64,000 bases of DNA. Origin: Apostichopus parvimensis. Lineage: Eukaryota; Echinodermata; Holothuroidea; Aspidochirotida; Stichopodidae. The notes under the pieces were generated by a model. The model saw only the letters and a program-made list of their open reading frames with translations, did not search any database and had not been told where the DNA came from. The stretch spans positions 165,108 through 229,107 of the forward strand of contig KN882834.1 of the NCBI GenBank assembly GCA_000934455.1, in the 5' to 3' direction. Positions 1 to 12,500 of the stretch are shown piece after piece. The position numbers and the translations under genes were made by a program. Position 1 is the stretch's first letter. Each line of letters opens with the position of its first letter.

Positions 1-1437
1 TTTTTGAGGCAAATTTCCTTTTTCATCATGCCTTTAATCTGCTATCCAAAGTTATCTTTTAGAATGGTTGTAATAATGATAATATTTAAAGACTTCTGAG
101 TGGTATATTTATATCCTGTGGTATCATCTCGCTGAGATATTAATGGATGAATTTCCCGTACGTTTTCACGGTAGGCCCCTTCGTTCAAGGTCAATGGGCG
201 ACTATAACATTAGGTCCAAAATATTCCGATTCTGGTCCCCGTTTCCCACACTTACCGCGACAATTCCTCGCTATGAATCTACGGTGTCTTCTAAACGACA
301 TCATTTTAAACAACATTTTACATCATCGATAAGCACTTTGTTGTCTTTCTTAAGTCATTTCTTAATACTTTTCTAGGATATAAGTGAACTACGGAAAGAA
401 CCAATGGCCGTCGCGAACTCGAGTCACCTCCTATAGCGACCGATCGTTCAATTTGGTTAAGAGAGCTTTTCAATTTGTTTAAGTCAGCTTTATGTTGCTG
501 TATGTATTGGATGCCGTTCGCTTCATGGAAAACGTCTATCTCTTATTATTTGCTTCATTACGGTTACCGATATTGTCGTTATTACGTTTATTCTACAAAT
601 ATTAGAAATATTGTCACTTTTACGGTAGTCTGTATGTACCATTATTCTTCTCCATTGGACGACTGTGTTATTATATTTACCATATGTACCTATCAAATAT
701 TCTGATACCGTTTAATGAAATTATTCAAACTAGAATCAGTGGTGTACTACGAGGGGCGGCATGGATCCCAGCCCCCTCGCATGTTGGGGTGGGGGTGAAA
801 TGGTTTAGTCAGGTTTTTTGTCTTCAGTTTGGGATGAGCTAGACAATTTACAAGAGAAAGACACTTTCATGAAAACGAACGGGAGCCAATAAATTTAGCA
901 ACATGAAGCTTAGACGCTCTCAACCTCCATACCTATGATAATGTATAACAATAGGTTCACGAATGTTCGCTGCAGCAGGCTTGTCAGGATTGACTCGGTA
1001 ATTCTCCGAAAACCAGAAACAGACGAACGTAAACTGTATTTTCCCTTTTCTTATATGAAATCATAACGATCGGAATTTTAACCATTATTTCAGTAGAAAA
1101 TGTACAAATCCTAATTACAGATCAGTGTATAGTGAATGTTCCATCTACTCGCCCAGAGTAATATCAAAGATTTTCTAAAATGGTTTATATCATCTTCAAT
1201 CCTCCCTATTTTCACAACATCTGTACTTTAAATTATGCTCTTTCACATAAATGAAGAAAAAAACAAAAAACAATGATGGTAACTGATAATATGCTTAAAC
1301 AAGCATTACATTAAGTCGTTTTAGCTCTTTTTTTCTTGTCAATTTCGAGATGGATGCACATTACTCTAATTGTGGTATGGTACCTAAAAACTTGCCCTTG
1401 CCTACGGAAGCAGAGACATGCCATCAGTGTTTAAGAG
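1..1437. other. Upstream intergenic region, relatively CpG-rich, no gene recognised
   Basis: I recognise no coding region, RNA gene or known repeat here. The short open frames at 143-376 and 475-705 have no recognisable domain and no splice-site support. By eye the stretch 130-600 and the stretch 940-1700 keep many CpG dinucleotides, unlike the introns further right. That fits unmethylated sequence upstream of a gene, but this is inference. A G/C-rich imperfect inverted repeat lies near 750-785. Confidence 0.5.
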
Positions 1438-1445
1438 TATAAAAA
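1438..1445 (+). promoter_or_regulatory. Possible TATA box of the ERC gene
   Basis: TATAAAAA occurs here and is followed by a short GC-rich stretch (GGGCGC). It lies about 300 bp before a good splice donor (GTAAGT at 1736). A TATA box would place the transcription start near 1468-1475. No initiator or downstream element stands out. AT-rich DNA gives such matches by chance, so this is a weak call. Confidence 0.25.
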
Positions 1446-1468
1446 CTAGGGCGCTAGTAAAGATCAAA

Positions 1469-1735
1469 CGACGGGTTCACGTTTAACACCGTCAAATGAA
1501 CATATATGGCGTACCTATAAGGGAAGGTATCAGTTGACTATCTAAACAGGGAATGCGGACGTTCGGAAGCATCGAATTGAATATGCGCCGATGTTCGGAA
1601 GGGGAAGAAGGGGAGAGCAGAAAGAGTAACCGCCCTTCCTTATTTTCTAACTATACTTGCTGCACTCAGGCTGCCAGTGATGGATCATTCAGCTGGATTC
1701 TAAGCAAAAGCAAAAGGATTACAAAGCAATCAAAT
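1469..1735 (+). other. Possible non-coding first exon (5' UTR) of the ERC gene
   Basis: The segment is richer in G+C and CpG than its flanks. It ends at a consensus donor (CAAAT followed by GTAAGTTTTTT, GT at 1736). The first coding exon downstream is preceded by a clear acceptor at 2643-2644, so an upstream non-coding exon must exist if that acceptor is used. Another possible donor is GGTAACG near 1967. The 5' limit is guessed from the possible TATA box. Vertebrate ERC genes also have non-coding first exons. Confidence 0.3.
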
Positions 1736-2644
1736 GTAAGTTTTTTCGCTTCATCACATTCCTTAGAACACCTCACAATTTATAAATGTTGAAATTTGGA
1801 TATAAAATTCAATATTTCATTTAAACGCCGCAATTGCGACTGTTTATACTGAAGTATAAATATTAATGTTATTTTGATAAAATCTCGAAATTTCAGATAT
1901 TTCAAGACAAACTTGAAAAAGATAATACACAATGCGAGATTTCGATACAGTCAATCAAATTTCAAAGGTAACGACTCACAAGTTGAACACACAAGAGCGA
2001 ATTTTGTTTAAAGTTTTTTTTATTGATATTTACGATGTGCCTTTGCAGCCTTGATCAAATATAGTCCGGCTTTGTAAACAGATGACGACACTACCTACGT
2101 TGAGGTCGATAAATTGTTGCACCGTTTTTGGCGCGATATTTCATGATCCTTTTGACTTCTCTCAAAAGCCCCCAAATAATACAATGTAGTATTATCAATT
2201 GTTTTTTATTATTTATGTATACTAATTTCGGTTCCTTTGTATTTTACAATGAAGAGATCTGTTACGTTAAAGTTACTTTATGGTGTAGCGCCACTATTTA
2301 TAGCCTGCTTAAAAGGATGATAACCAAATGTGACCATTTGTTTGCATATACGTGTTGCTAGAAGCCGTCCATAGTCACAGTGTGCATAAACCTGCTAGTC
2401 CTTTGATACTACTGTGTACGTTACTGTACGTATATGTTGCTGCTGTCGGGGAATATATTCAGTAGGCTCTGAGTAGGTGATTTACTACACTGTTACCCGG
2501 CGTAAAGGTGTAACAATGCTACGAATACCAGCTTCAAGTCGTGATAATACTTCGATATAATTGTTAGCCAAAAGGAAGGATGAAATTCTTTGTTCTTGAA
2601 AGTCAAGTGCGATGTGATTTTTAGAGTTTTTTTCTGCTTTGTAG

Positions 2645-3343
2645 AGTGGTTTGGACATGTATTCATCGCAATCTCCACGGCATTCCCCGACTCCTCCCTC
2701 GCAGTCACAGCAGGTCAACAATAACAGCTTCGATCAAGATGCAAGTTCAGGCAGTAGTTCAGGATCCGGAACTGCCTCATCCAATTCAACACCTCGTTCA
2801 CCTTCACGTTCAAAATCTCCAAGACCACATCGCGTAGAAGGCTCTTCTCGCTTCCCTGAGGCGAAAATGGAGACATTTCAGTCGTTCAATGCAGCTTACA
2901 ATGCAGGACCAGTGTACATCAGTGAAGGGTTGGGCAGTCCTGTACCAGGAGGGTCCACCTCCCCAAACAGTTCAGGAAATCATGCTAGATCAAACTCCCC
3001 GGTTCATAGTCGCTCAAGTGGAAGTAGCCAAGGTTCAGGTAGTAATATAACGCTTGGTCATGGAACCCACCCGGGGGCCCATCCACCCGGACACCCGTTA
3101 CATCATAGGGCACCCGATTTTGACTCGATGGATGTATCTTCACAGCTTAGGGAACTTCAGAGAGAAAATACCATGTACAGGCAAGAACTGGATGCAAGAG
3201 ATGCCAAACTTAGCTCCAGTATGAATAGCATCAAGACTTTCTGGAGTCCTGAATTAAAAAAAGAGAGAGCATTAAGAAAAGAAGAGGCAGGCAAAATTCA
3301 AGCTTTGAAAGAGCAATGCAAGAAAGCAGTTGAAGAAAATCAG
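2645..3343 (+). CDS. ERC: ERC exon with start codon (residues 1-229)
   Basis: The acceptor is a pyrimidine tract ending in TTTGTAG at 2644. Twelve untranslated bases follow, then ATG at 2657. The TAG of the acceptor is also an in-frame stop, so no longer start is possible in the genomic frame. The first residues, MYSS, resemble the MYGS start of vertebrate ERC proteins, which supports this ATG. Residues 1-155 are Ser/Pro/Gly-rich, with an Arg-Ser patch (47-59) and a His/Gly/Pro run (134-151). Coiled coil begins near residue 160, and the signature NSIKTFWSPELKKERALRK lies at 190-208. The exon ends in CAG before a consensus GTAAGT donor, phase 0. Confidence 0.93.
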
Positions 3344-6300
3344 GTAAGTCTCCTAGATTTGACTTGAGTCCATATAGTTCAATACAACCTTACAGGCCTG
3401 TCAGATTATAGTTAGTTCTGTAGGCCTACCCAAACTGGAGGAATGGAAAGTTTGCAATCCTATTTAGGCTTAAGCCTGATACCCGTGTTTACTGTACATG
3501 CTTGAGGAATGTGGACATCGTTTCATGTACAAGGTGGTAGCATGGACACTTCGAATTCCGGACACCTAAGCCTTAAAACACCCCAAAACTATATCTATTG
3601 GTATAAATCACCTGAAAATATACTTGATATGGTACGTGGGAGAAGTGTGTTATAGTACGATACACGGCCAAACTTTCTTTCCTGCAAACTGTTTTCACGT
3701 TGTATTCCACGATGATTCTTGTGATTGTGGAACTGGTATTTCTTTGCTAGAGTATCGCGAATATTCGGACACACAGTCCCACAGTGTGGCGCTGGTGATG
3801 AAATTGGTGGCGCAGTTGCTCTTTCAGTAATTATAACAGACTTCATAGATCTCCGTCAATTTATTGACAAATATGTAAGTATTTACTTGCACACGGGTCA
3901 TTTTGGAGAGAAAATAACTGTAGCTTCGTACTTTTTGGTGAAATTTGGCTCTTCCTGTAGGTTGTCATGGTGAAATCATGCATTTCTTAGGGGTGTCCGA
4001 AATTCGCAGTGTTCCGAAATTCGCAATACTGACTATACTGATGGTCATTGTGTACAGTACCTAGTATACTTTACAGACTGCTCATTGCTAGCAGTATTAG
4101 TGTTAGTTTTGTGTTAGGCTAGCTAGTTACCACATGCCTGACTTGGTTGTTTAGAAATAAGCATCAACAGGCATACAGGAGGCTGCCTAGATGGTTACAG
4201 ATACAACCATGACAAGTGGCAAATGAGGAAGGCAAAGGTAAGGTTAAAGATAACATATAGCCTACTCTCTTTTAGCTGATATCCCTATTGGGATATGCGC
4301 AAAACCATTGGCATAAAATTAATATTCTTGACCATGTATTTGTGGGTGCTGTCTGTTACTTGCCATCAGTACTGTATAATGTATGCATCTTAAACCTTGG
4401 TAAATAAGAGTGCATCAAATTCCGATTGATGGCAGTGAAGACAGGTAATACATTGGTATTCAAGCCTGGTAGTTAAAGATATGTTTCTGGCAGGTGCTGC
4501 TACATGTTGCACATAGAAACTTTCCAAGTTGAAGAGCATCTGATGCTGATTGTGATGTTTCTCATGATCATAAGTGTAACTGGTAACATTATAGCACTGC
4601 CCCCAACCCATTGACCCTCCTTTAGTTCAACACCCATCACCTTCCTCTTCTTTCTGAAAATGCCATATCGCCCGCTTGTAAATATACCCAAACCAGGCGA
4701 GTTTTGTGGTGACACTGTTCTACTCCTGGGTTACTTTCCTGTTACAAGGTTCTCAGCTGTTCTCACATACATGTACTGTAACTTCTAATTTTTACAGCCA
4801 TAAATATTTACCCAGGAAAGGAGTTGCAGACATTTTGTTCAGTTCTCATTCAGAACAGATCCCTGATGTTCAATGATATTAAAGTGTATTCTTTAAGTTT
4901 GTCCCTTTTTCCTTTGGATAACCTCAAACTGAGTACTGTAGTTTTGATTGCCATACACCAAAGGTATGTTGTAGTCCTTACCCCTGCCCTCCCCTGCCCC
5001 AGAATTACTGGACACTAGTACTCTATATTCTCAATTTTCAGTCTGTTTTAGTATACTTGAATATTTAAGCTGACAATTCTGGAAAATTTTCCAGGGTTGT
5101 AACTTCTTCTTCGGTCTTCCAAAACATATATCAGTCATCTTTGCTCAAGTTTGTATAGTGAAGTTATAATGCCATATGGAAGTTAGTATTTATACCATGA
5201 CTCATATACTGTACAGTAGCAGCAATGTCATCATGAATGTTGCAAAGCACCTTAGAACCCTTCAGTGAAGGCTACAATAGTAGTACAGTCAGTATGTGTA
5301 ATCATATGTGACTGCATGGTCAGCACATTGTATATTTCCTAAGTGTGCATTAATTGCTTTGTCAGTGGCTGGCTTGTATTCTCTCAAAACAAAACTGAAA
5401 GGTCACAGTGAACCTGTGATACTGTGTCTGCTTTGAAAGTGATTTACTTTCCGTCCTGATGGTATCACAGTCACAAGTATTGCCAGTCTCACAACAAAAT
5501 TAAACAAAAAGTTATAATATATTATTAGTGAAACTGATTGTACTGTATACTTGTATATTTGGAGAACTTAGTTAGAAATGAAAATAAAATTGAAAACTGT
5601 AAACAGATTTCTAGTTTTTTGCAGTAATCTTGTTTCCGTGTTTGTTTAACAGAAGTTATTTATCAAAGAACCTTTTGTTTTTCATTTGAAAATGATAATA
5701 ACATTTAAAATGTTGAAAGCTATAATTGGTGGCTACTACACCTGTTGGGCACTTTTTTTTCTTCAAATGTAAACAAACGTTCCGATGCAATTTATGTGTG
5801 TTCTTAACAGTCATGGATCAGTACTAATATTTAAACAGGAAGGACATGGATGAACACTCACTTGTTTTAAAATTAGTGTACTGAAAAAATGTGTGAAACA
5901 GCTTTGAACACACCTGAGTTCTTCAGCCTTAATAACACCTTGAATTTCTCATTGTGCTGTGAAGCTATGTGAAGCGATGATCCAGTTTAAGGAGGGTGTA
6001 CTGTGCAACCAATTAATGCTATATAGCAGTGTATTGACGAAGATGTCACTCTTTCAGCCGGTACATGCAATGCGATGCTGTGAATTGGATTGAAAACAAG
6101 CACAATTACTGTACTGGACATACACTTAAAACTAGACATAGTTTCATGCCACCTCAGTGTCAGTGCCATTTAAATTTCCTACACAAGGTTTAAAATAACT
6201 GCACCCAGTTAATTGGAAGGTTTTCACAACTATTACTATCAAGTACATTGCCTACATGATTACCAACCAAAAATGTCTCATAATTAATAACTGGCATACT

Positions 6301-6520
6301 AATATATATTCAAGCATACCATACCATTTTATATTACATTGTATCTTTTCAACTTGTAATTCAGACTTTATTACAGTATCCTAGCTGTCAGGATGTTCCT
6401 TGACATTTTGACATAGCATACATTCATACATGTATGATGTACGTACTATTCAAGTATGTACATGTAAGTTTACGTACTTAATGTATTTGTACATACAATT
6501 CATACGTATGTACATGTACA

Positions 6521-6551
<31 letters not shown>

Positions 6552-9500
6552 GTACAGTAGTTTGTAGAGCTATGTGAATCTAACTGTTTATACATTTTTC
6601 AAAAGAATTAATCACATCCTGTGATAATATTCTCTTGTGACACACATTTCAATACTGTACAATATCTAGTTTAGAGTCCTACATAGCTAAAAGGTTCTTG
6701 TCAATTATCAGTGTGTAAATGACTAGTCAATATACACTGCAGTATGACTGTCTGTGTAGCTGATAATAATAATGTTTACCAGCATTCAGAGCTAGTGTAA
6801 ACTACAATACACAGTGTGGTGGATGGGGGGAGGAAGGGAGAGGGAGGTGGCAGGGGAGGGGATGAAGGGTTATCATAGACCCTTTAGTTACCAACAGTGA
6901 GTTGCAGCCATATTTTTACTGCAGGGTAAAATATTTACAACGGTGAAAAACTGTTCAATTCCTAGAGCAGAAAGGCTAAAAACTTATCTCTGTCAATTTT
7001 ATATTTATGATTCTAAAAGTGTAAAATGACTAAAATGGGACAACTGGGCATTCAATGTTATTTGTTAAATTTCTATCAGGAAAGACAATTATAACCAATG
7101 AATGGGAAAAGAATTGGCATGGATCACTTTCTCATATAAAGTATATTATGCCATTTTAACAAAAGAAGTAATGGCCCGTGCAATTTGCATACAGTATATA
7201 TGGCACAGTCATACTGGACACACTCAAATGGATGACATTACACACGTTACTAAACCAAGTACAAAACACTCCTTTGTTTATGATATTTCCAAGCAAACAA
7301 AGGTCCCTAATGAAAGTATAAGTCAAGTTAAGTCAACTGACAAATTTCTTGCTTGATAACACACGTTTTGAACAAATTCCAAAGTGTAAACCGGGACTCC
7401 TAAAGTACATAATTTGGATGAGAGGGATCTATAGACACAATGTAAGATTCCTACCAAATGTTGTAAATTTGAAAATATTCAATTACAAACATGTGCACTA
7501 GCCTAAATTGTAATAGGGTACTGTATGTACATGCATGGCTTGTTTGGTAAGTTGGATGCATGCAGAACGTCAACGTGTTGGTATCGAAATAGCATTTTTA
7601 ATGATGACCTTAACGAGCGATACCTGCAATATAATGGACAAAGCATTTGTGTTTGATCACCACTGTCTATATTTATTTCATAATGTATTAAAGATTGAGT
7701 TCAATGTTAAATCAGTCATGACATTCATAAAATTGTAAGTATGGAAGTGCATGATATTAGTGGGCAAACTTTTGTTTAAATAATGGGACTGGGGGGGGGG
7801 GTAGGGGCTTTACAGTCCTAGTCCCTGATGTGAGATAGCAGAGCTGTGTTTATGTGTAACTGTGTGTTCTCCCAAAGATTTGAGCCAAGTAGTGTGTACC
7901 TTATGGAAGCATATGGGCCTCCTGTCATCCCTGAATGATTAATGAGCTTGTGTAATTAACATTTACAGCCTTGCTGTTATTATGCCTAAAAACCAAGATA
8001 GTTTCAGTTTCATTGAAGAGAGGTTGTTTTATAGCTGGATGTCGTTATCGTATTTCTGTGTTTGAGGAGGATGTTTCCTGTTAAGTTGGAAAGTCACTGA
8101 CCAGAGTGAGTGGACTATTAGCCTACTTTATCGTCACGGTAATATTACAGTTGCCATGTTACAGTGTGTACTTGGATGTTTCCTGTTAGTAATTGTGAAA
8201 TGGGTATATATTGTACAGACAGTACTTAGATGTATAGCGATGCTTAAGGTTACTAAGACTTACGTCATAGCATACAAATTGTATACAGAGATGGAAGTAC
8301 TGTATTGTGCGTTTTATGTAGGACTTACCAGAATGCAATCATGAACTTCCAAGTTGGGGAAAAAGATACTGCTACTTTTACATTCCATCAAAATGGAAAT
8401 TGGACCAAAAACAAGTTTTTGTAGTGTAAAGTGTTTCCTTAGATCAATGCTTTTTCAAGCATCAGACTACTGTACTGTTAGTGCCTGTAAAGTGCACAGT
8501 GTATAATGTTGCATTTAACAATAATAAATAGTAATATTTGATTTTTATATAGCGCTTTACACCAGCGATAGGTCTCAAAGCACTTTACAGACTTTATTAT
8601 TATATTACCCCTGGTCAATGATAACCTGTCCCAGAGACAATCCCTCCAGTTGGCAGCAGTTATATACTGCGCCCAATGACAAGTTACCTCACAGGTACCC
8701 ATTTAACACCTGGGTGGAGAGAGGCAAGTGAGATAAAGCATCTTGCCCAAGGACACAACGCAATGAACTAGGCATGAATCGAACCAGCAATCCTTGGATC
8801 ACGAGTCGGACGCCTTAGCCAATTGGCCACCACGCTCACTAAACAACAGCTCATTGATTACTGTAATTAACTTTGTGTCTACTCTACCTTCAGGGTTAAA
8901 CTGGTAAATAATGAAAAACTTTCTCATGAATGCAAAATGAATTACTGACAGCAATTCTGTCTTGATAGATCAGGCATGTGTCACAGTGTGGGGCTTATTC
9001 TGCTTCTTGAATGTTAATATTACGTATGTCAGTAGATCTCTGAATTGTGTTGCAGTTGTCCAAAAACATACATCTAGACCCTCGAAGACTCTCGAGTCCA
9101 AACCCTTATTGACATTCTTTTCCGTTGTGATAACTTAATTAAGTCTTAAATTAAGTACAGTGGACCAGTGAAGTGAATGCAGTTGGTTGACACGTCCTAC
9201 GCAGGACTAAAAGAAATTGAGGAATGCTCGTGTACTGTTTCATCACTCTTTCTAGGGGGTTTGGGAAGGGGGGGTGGTGTGGTTGTGTGGGGGGTACAAA
9301 GTTGACTACTTTAGGGCTTGGTGGATTCAAAGTGAAAAATATAGCGTCAAATTTTTCATTCATCTCTGCCCTCCATCATCATAAAGTGAGCTTTGTGTTA
9401 GGACAGTTTGGACTAAAATTTATATACTGTACTGTAATATATGTTGTGTTTTCAGATACACAATCTCATCCTGCTCTCAAAGGTATCGCCACCTTTTGGA

Positions 9501-12500
9501 CAAGTCAAGACAAAACGCAGGCAGAAGACTCTTCAGAAGGTTCATTCTTCCTCCTCAAATCGAGATATAATAACAGAGATACTTCGCAGAGAGAGTGAAA
9601 ATCAAGATTAACGCTTCTGCAGTTCTTCAGTTTGATTAAATTACTTCACTTCATTGATATATATATCAACACATTCTATGAAAATAAAAATCCAACTTCT
9701 CTCGTCTACGGTTACCCGAGTGTTTGACCCAATTTACTGAGGTACTGTGAGAGTCAATGCCTGATATTCATAAATATTGCGGTCGACAAGCGTTCATGGA
9801 TCGTCGGATATTTAGATATGTATATTTTGTACACTACGCGCTGCATTACTCACTCATATATTGTCTTACAGAGTCTCATTGATTCACGCTTGAACTGTGA
9901 GTTGCACTTTGCAGTGTATCTTTGGAGGCATCCATTGCACTTAAAATAAAGACATTTTGAGACTGCATTATAAGCAATATCTGTACAGTATATATGCCCT
10001 TAAAAAGCTCTCTAGCTGTATTAATGGCACAAACAACGGACTGAGGGTGAAGTATACAACTGTTGGCTGTCAGTGGACAAGAGAAGCAAGTAGGATTAGA
10101 AATGCTTTTAATAACCAGTAATTTGGCCTCTAAATATGACAGAAACACACAAAATTTGCTCATTTATGTACAAAACTCCAACAAGCATTTCACTTATACC
10201 TTCAAAGTATGTTGCCCCATCGAAACGACTTTAATATCGGCCGAATTCAGCTCTCTGGAATGTTTGTAAACAGATTGGAGGATGTGACAAAGTCCTTTTG
10301 AAAATTATCAAAATTGATCTGATGTGCTGGGATATCAAGAAAATAAAAAAAAACTTGCAAAGAGTTTTGTAAATATATGTGAAGTACATTGAATTAATTA
10401 ATTACTGTGAATGGGTAATTGTCTTACTATAAATAGCCTACAGTCAGCATTGTGAGCACAAGTTTGCCATTGTGCAAATTGCTTACCATCTAAGTCAGCG
10501 AAGAAAAATATTAGCCAACCAATGTCTTAGAAAAGAAGGGTTTTTCAGTTAATGGAAAATTTTTGTCCAAGTTTAGATGAATCCAGCTCTCTGGATTAAC
10601 TACTGTAACACTTTTTACAAGTCCCCATACTTGTATACTGGTACTACTGTTTGACCACCTGCCTTTGATAATAAATTAATTAATTAATAGCCCACTCAAG
10701 AAAGTATGGGAGTTGAACCAATCAAGCGTTATAAATGCTTAGTCACCAAACCTTGACAGACATCTGCTTTCCTTCTGTCCTCCACAAGCCTTTCAAATAT
10801 TGACATTCTATTCTATTTCTTACAGTTTATGAAGTCACTATTAACAGTCTTAAAGTCACATGCAACATCTCCACAACATATGTCAGCAGACTTGACTCAC
10901 TCAGTTTGCACATTCTGATACATGGAGCCTCCTTCAATTGATAACATAGGGGTTTAGTAGTCTTACACAGTTATATATCCAACAACAAGCAAATTGTCAC
11001 TGAACACCATGGACTGTGTGTCTAAATGCTTTGCATTCCAGAACTTCAAAATTCAAGACTTTGATATGTTAGACCATGGAGCTATAACTGTTTGTAGCTC
11101 CATGGTTAGACCTATCAGATCCCCCATGATACAATGAGAGATCATAGCCAACACTTGACCTACAAAATCCACCTCAGTGTCACTCTATGTACAGTTGAAT
11201 ATGTAATGTGAAACTTAATAATAATATCAAGTTCCATCTCACATGCCAGTGGTATTCTTCTGAAACTTTGGGGAAATACTGTAGATAAACACCAAAGAAG
11301 ACTTTAATAAGTTCAACAAGATTCTGACAAAAACTTGTGTAATGCAATACAAACTTGTTTGTCCAAAAATAATGGCCGTCTTGATTAAAGGCAAAAGGAA
11401 GTCTGTGTGATTTGCCTGTGTGTGTCATAATTTTCGCCCTAAGTCAAGCATATTTTAACGCAGGACTTCTGTAATTTGGGAGTAAAAAAAAAGTGGTATA
11501 ATCAATGATGTTTGTGAATACTGTGGTTGTTCCAAGGAGGTACAATAATGACCACTTTGGTTGCACAATACCATTGAGAGACAAAATGATTACTGTATCT
11601 GTGTGGTACACTGTATGCACCACCTACAGTAAATAAATAGTACAATAGTTTGTGGTAAGTTCTGAACAGACTGTCCTCTGTTTAGGAGGAGGAAGAGGAG
11701 ATTATATCTGTTGTGCTTTGTGGCTTCAAAGCAGATGTCAAACATGAAAGGGAAACAAACAGGAAAAAGATTGGTTTTGTATTTACCAGAGTACTGTAAT
11801 GAATGTACCTAACAGTCAAGTTAATTGGTGAAGGAAGGAAGGATTGGCTTTACAGTGCATAATACAAAATAGTGTAAATGATTCAGAGTTTGGTAACACC
11901 CTGGGGCTGGTTGGTTTCTTCTCGTGGTTAGAGATAGTTGATAAAGCCAAACCAGTATATATTGTTTTAGGACTTCTTTTACTTGCAAGAAAACTGGTTC
12001 TGAAGTTTAGACCAAAAATATTTTGCACTATTTTTCATTGCATGTTGTCTGTAACTAACACTATAATATATACAGTAAATAACCATATTAGAATACAGTA
12101 CGGTAACAATGTTACTGAGTAGTGAGTGGTGTTCTTTGATTTCTGTAAAAGCACTCCAGTGGCCGACAATATCCTGAATGCTGTTGTACCGTGAAATTAA
12201 TGAAGGAGAGGTTCAAGTTTCAGGTCTTAAATTAGTTGTATGTTAATGTCATTGAATTCCCTAAAGTCCCTGATTGAGATGTCTGGTTTTACGTTACTAG
12301 GAAACATGATTCACTCTGAATGAGTTCAATAAAGTTGATGGTGTTATTCAAAACATGAAGCAATCAGGAGGGATGTGGGTTTGACTGTTCAGTTACTGTG
12401 AGTGTCAGGATTTGTTTATATGCAATTGGCTCGTTGACTAGCAGACACTATCTTTCCAACTGCAATTATCTTCCAAATGCCCAGTAACATGTAACAAATT

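Noticed and set aside
3595-3973. Overlapping frames on both strands just after exon 1
   Set aside because: No domain, no splice support, and intronic base composition.
9224-9598. 124-codon plus-strand frame with a possible acceptor near 9455
   Set aside because: Includes a G-rich low-complexity run and has no similarity to ERC or another family I know.
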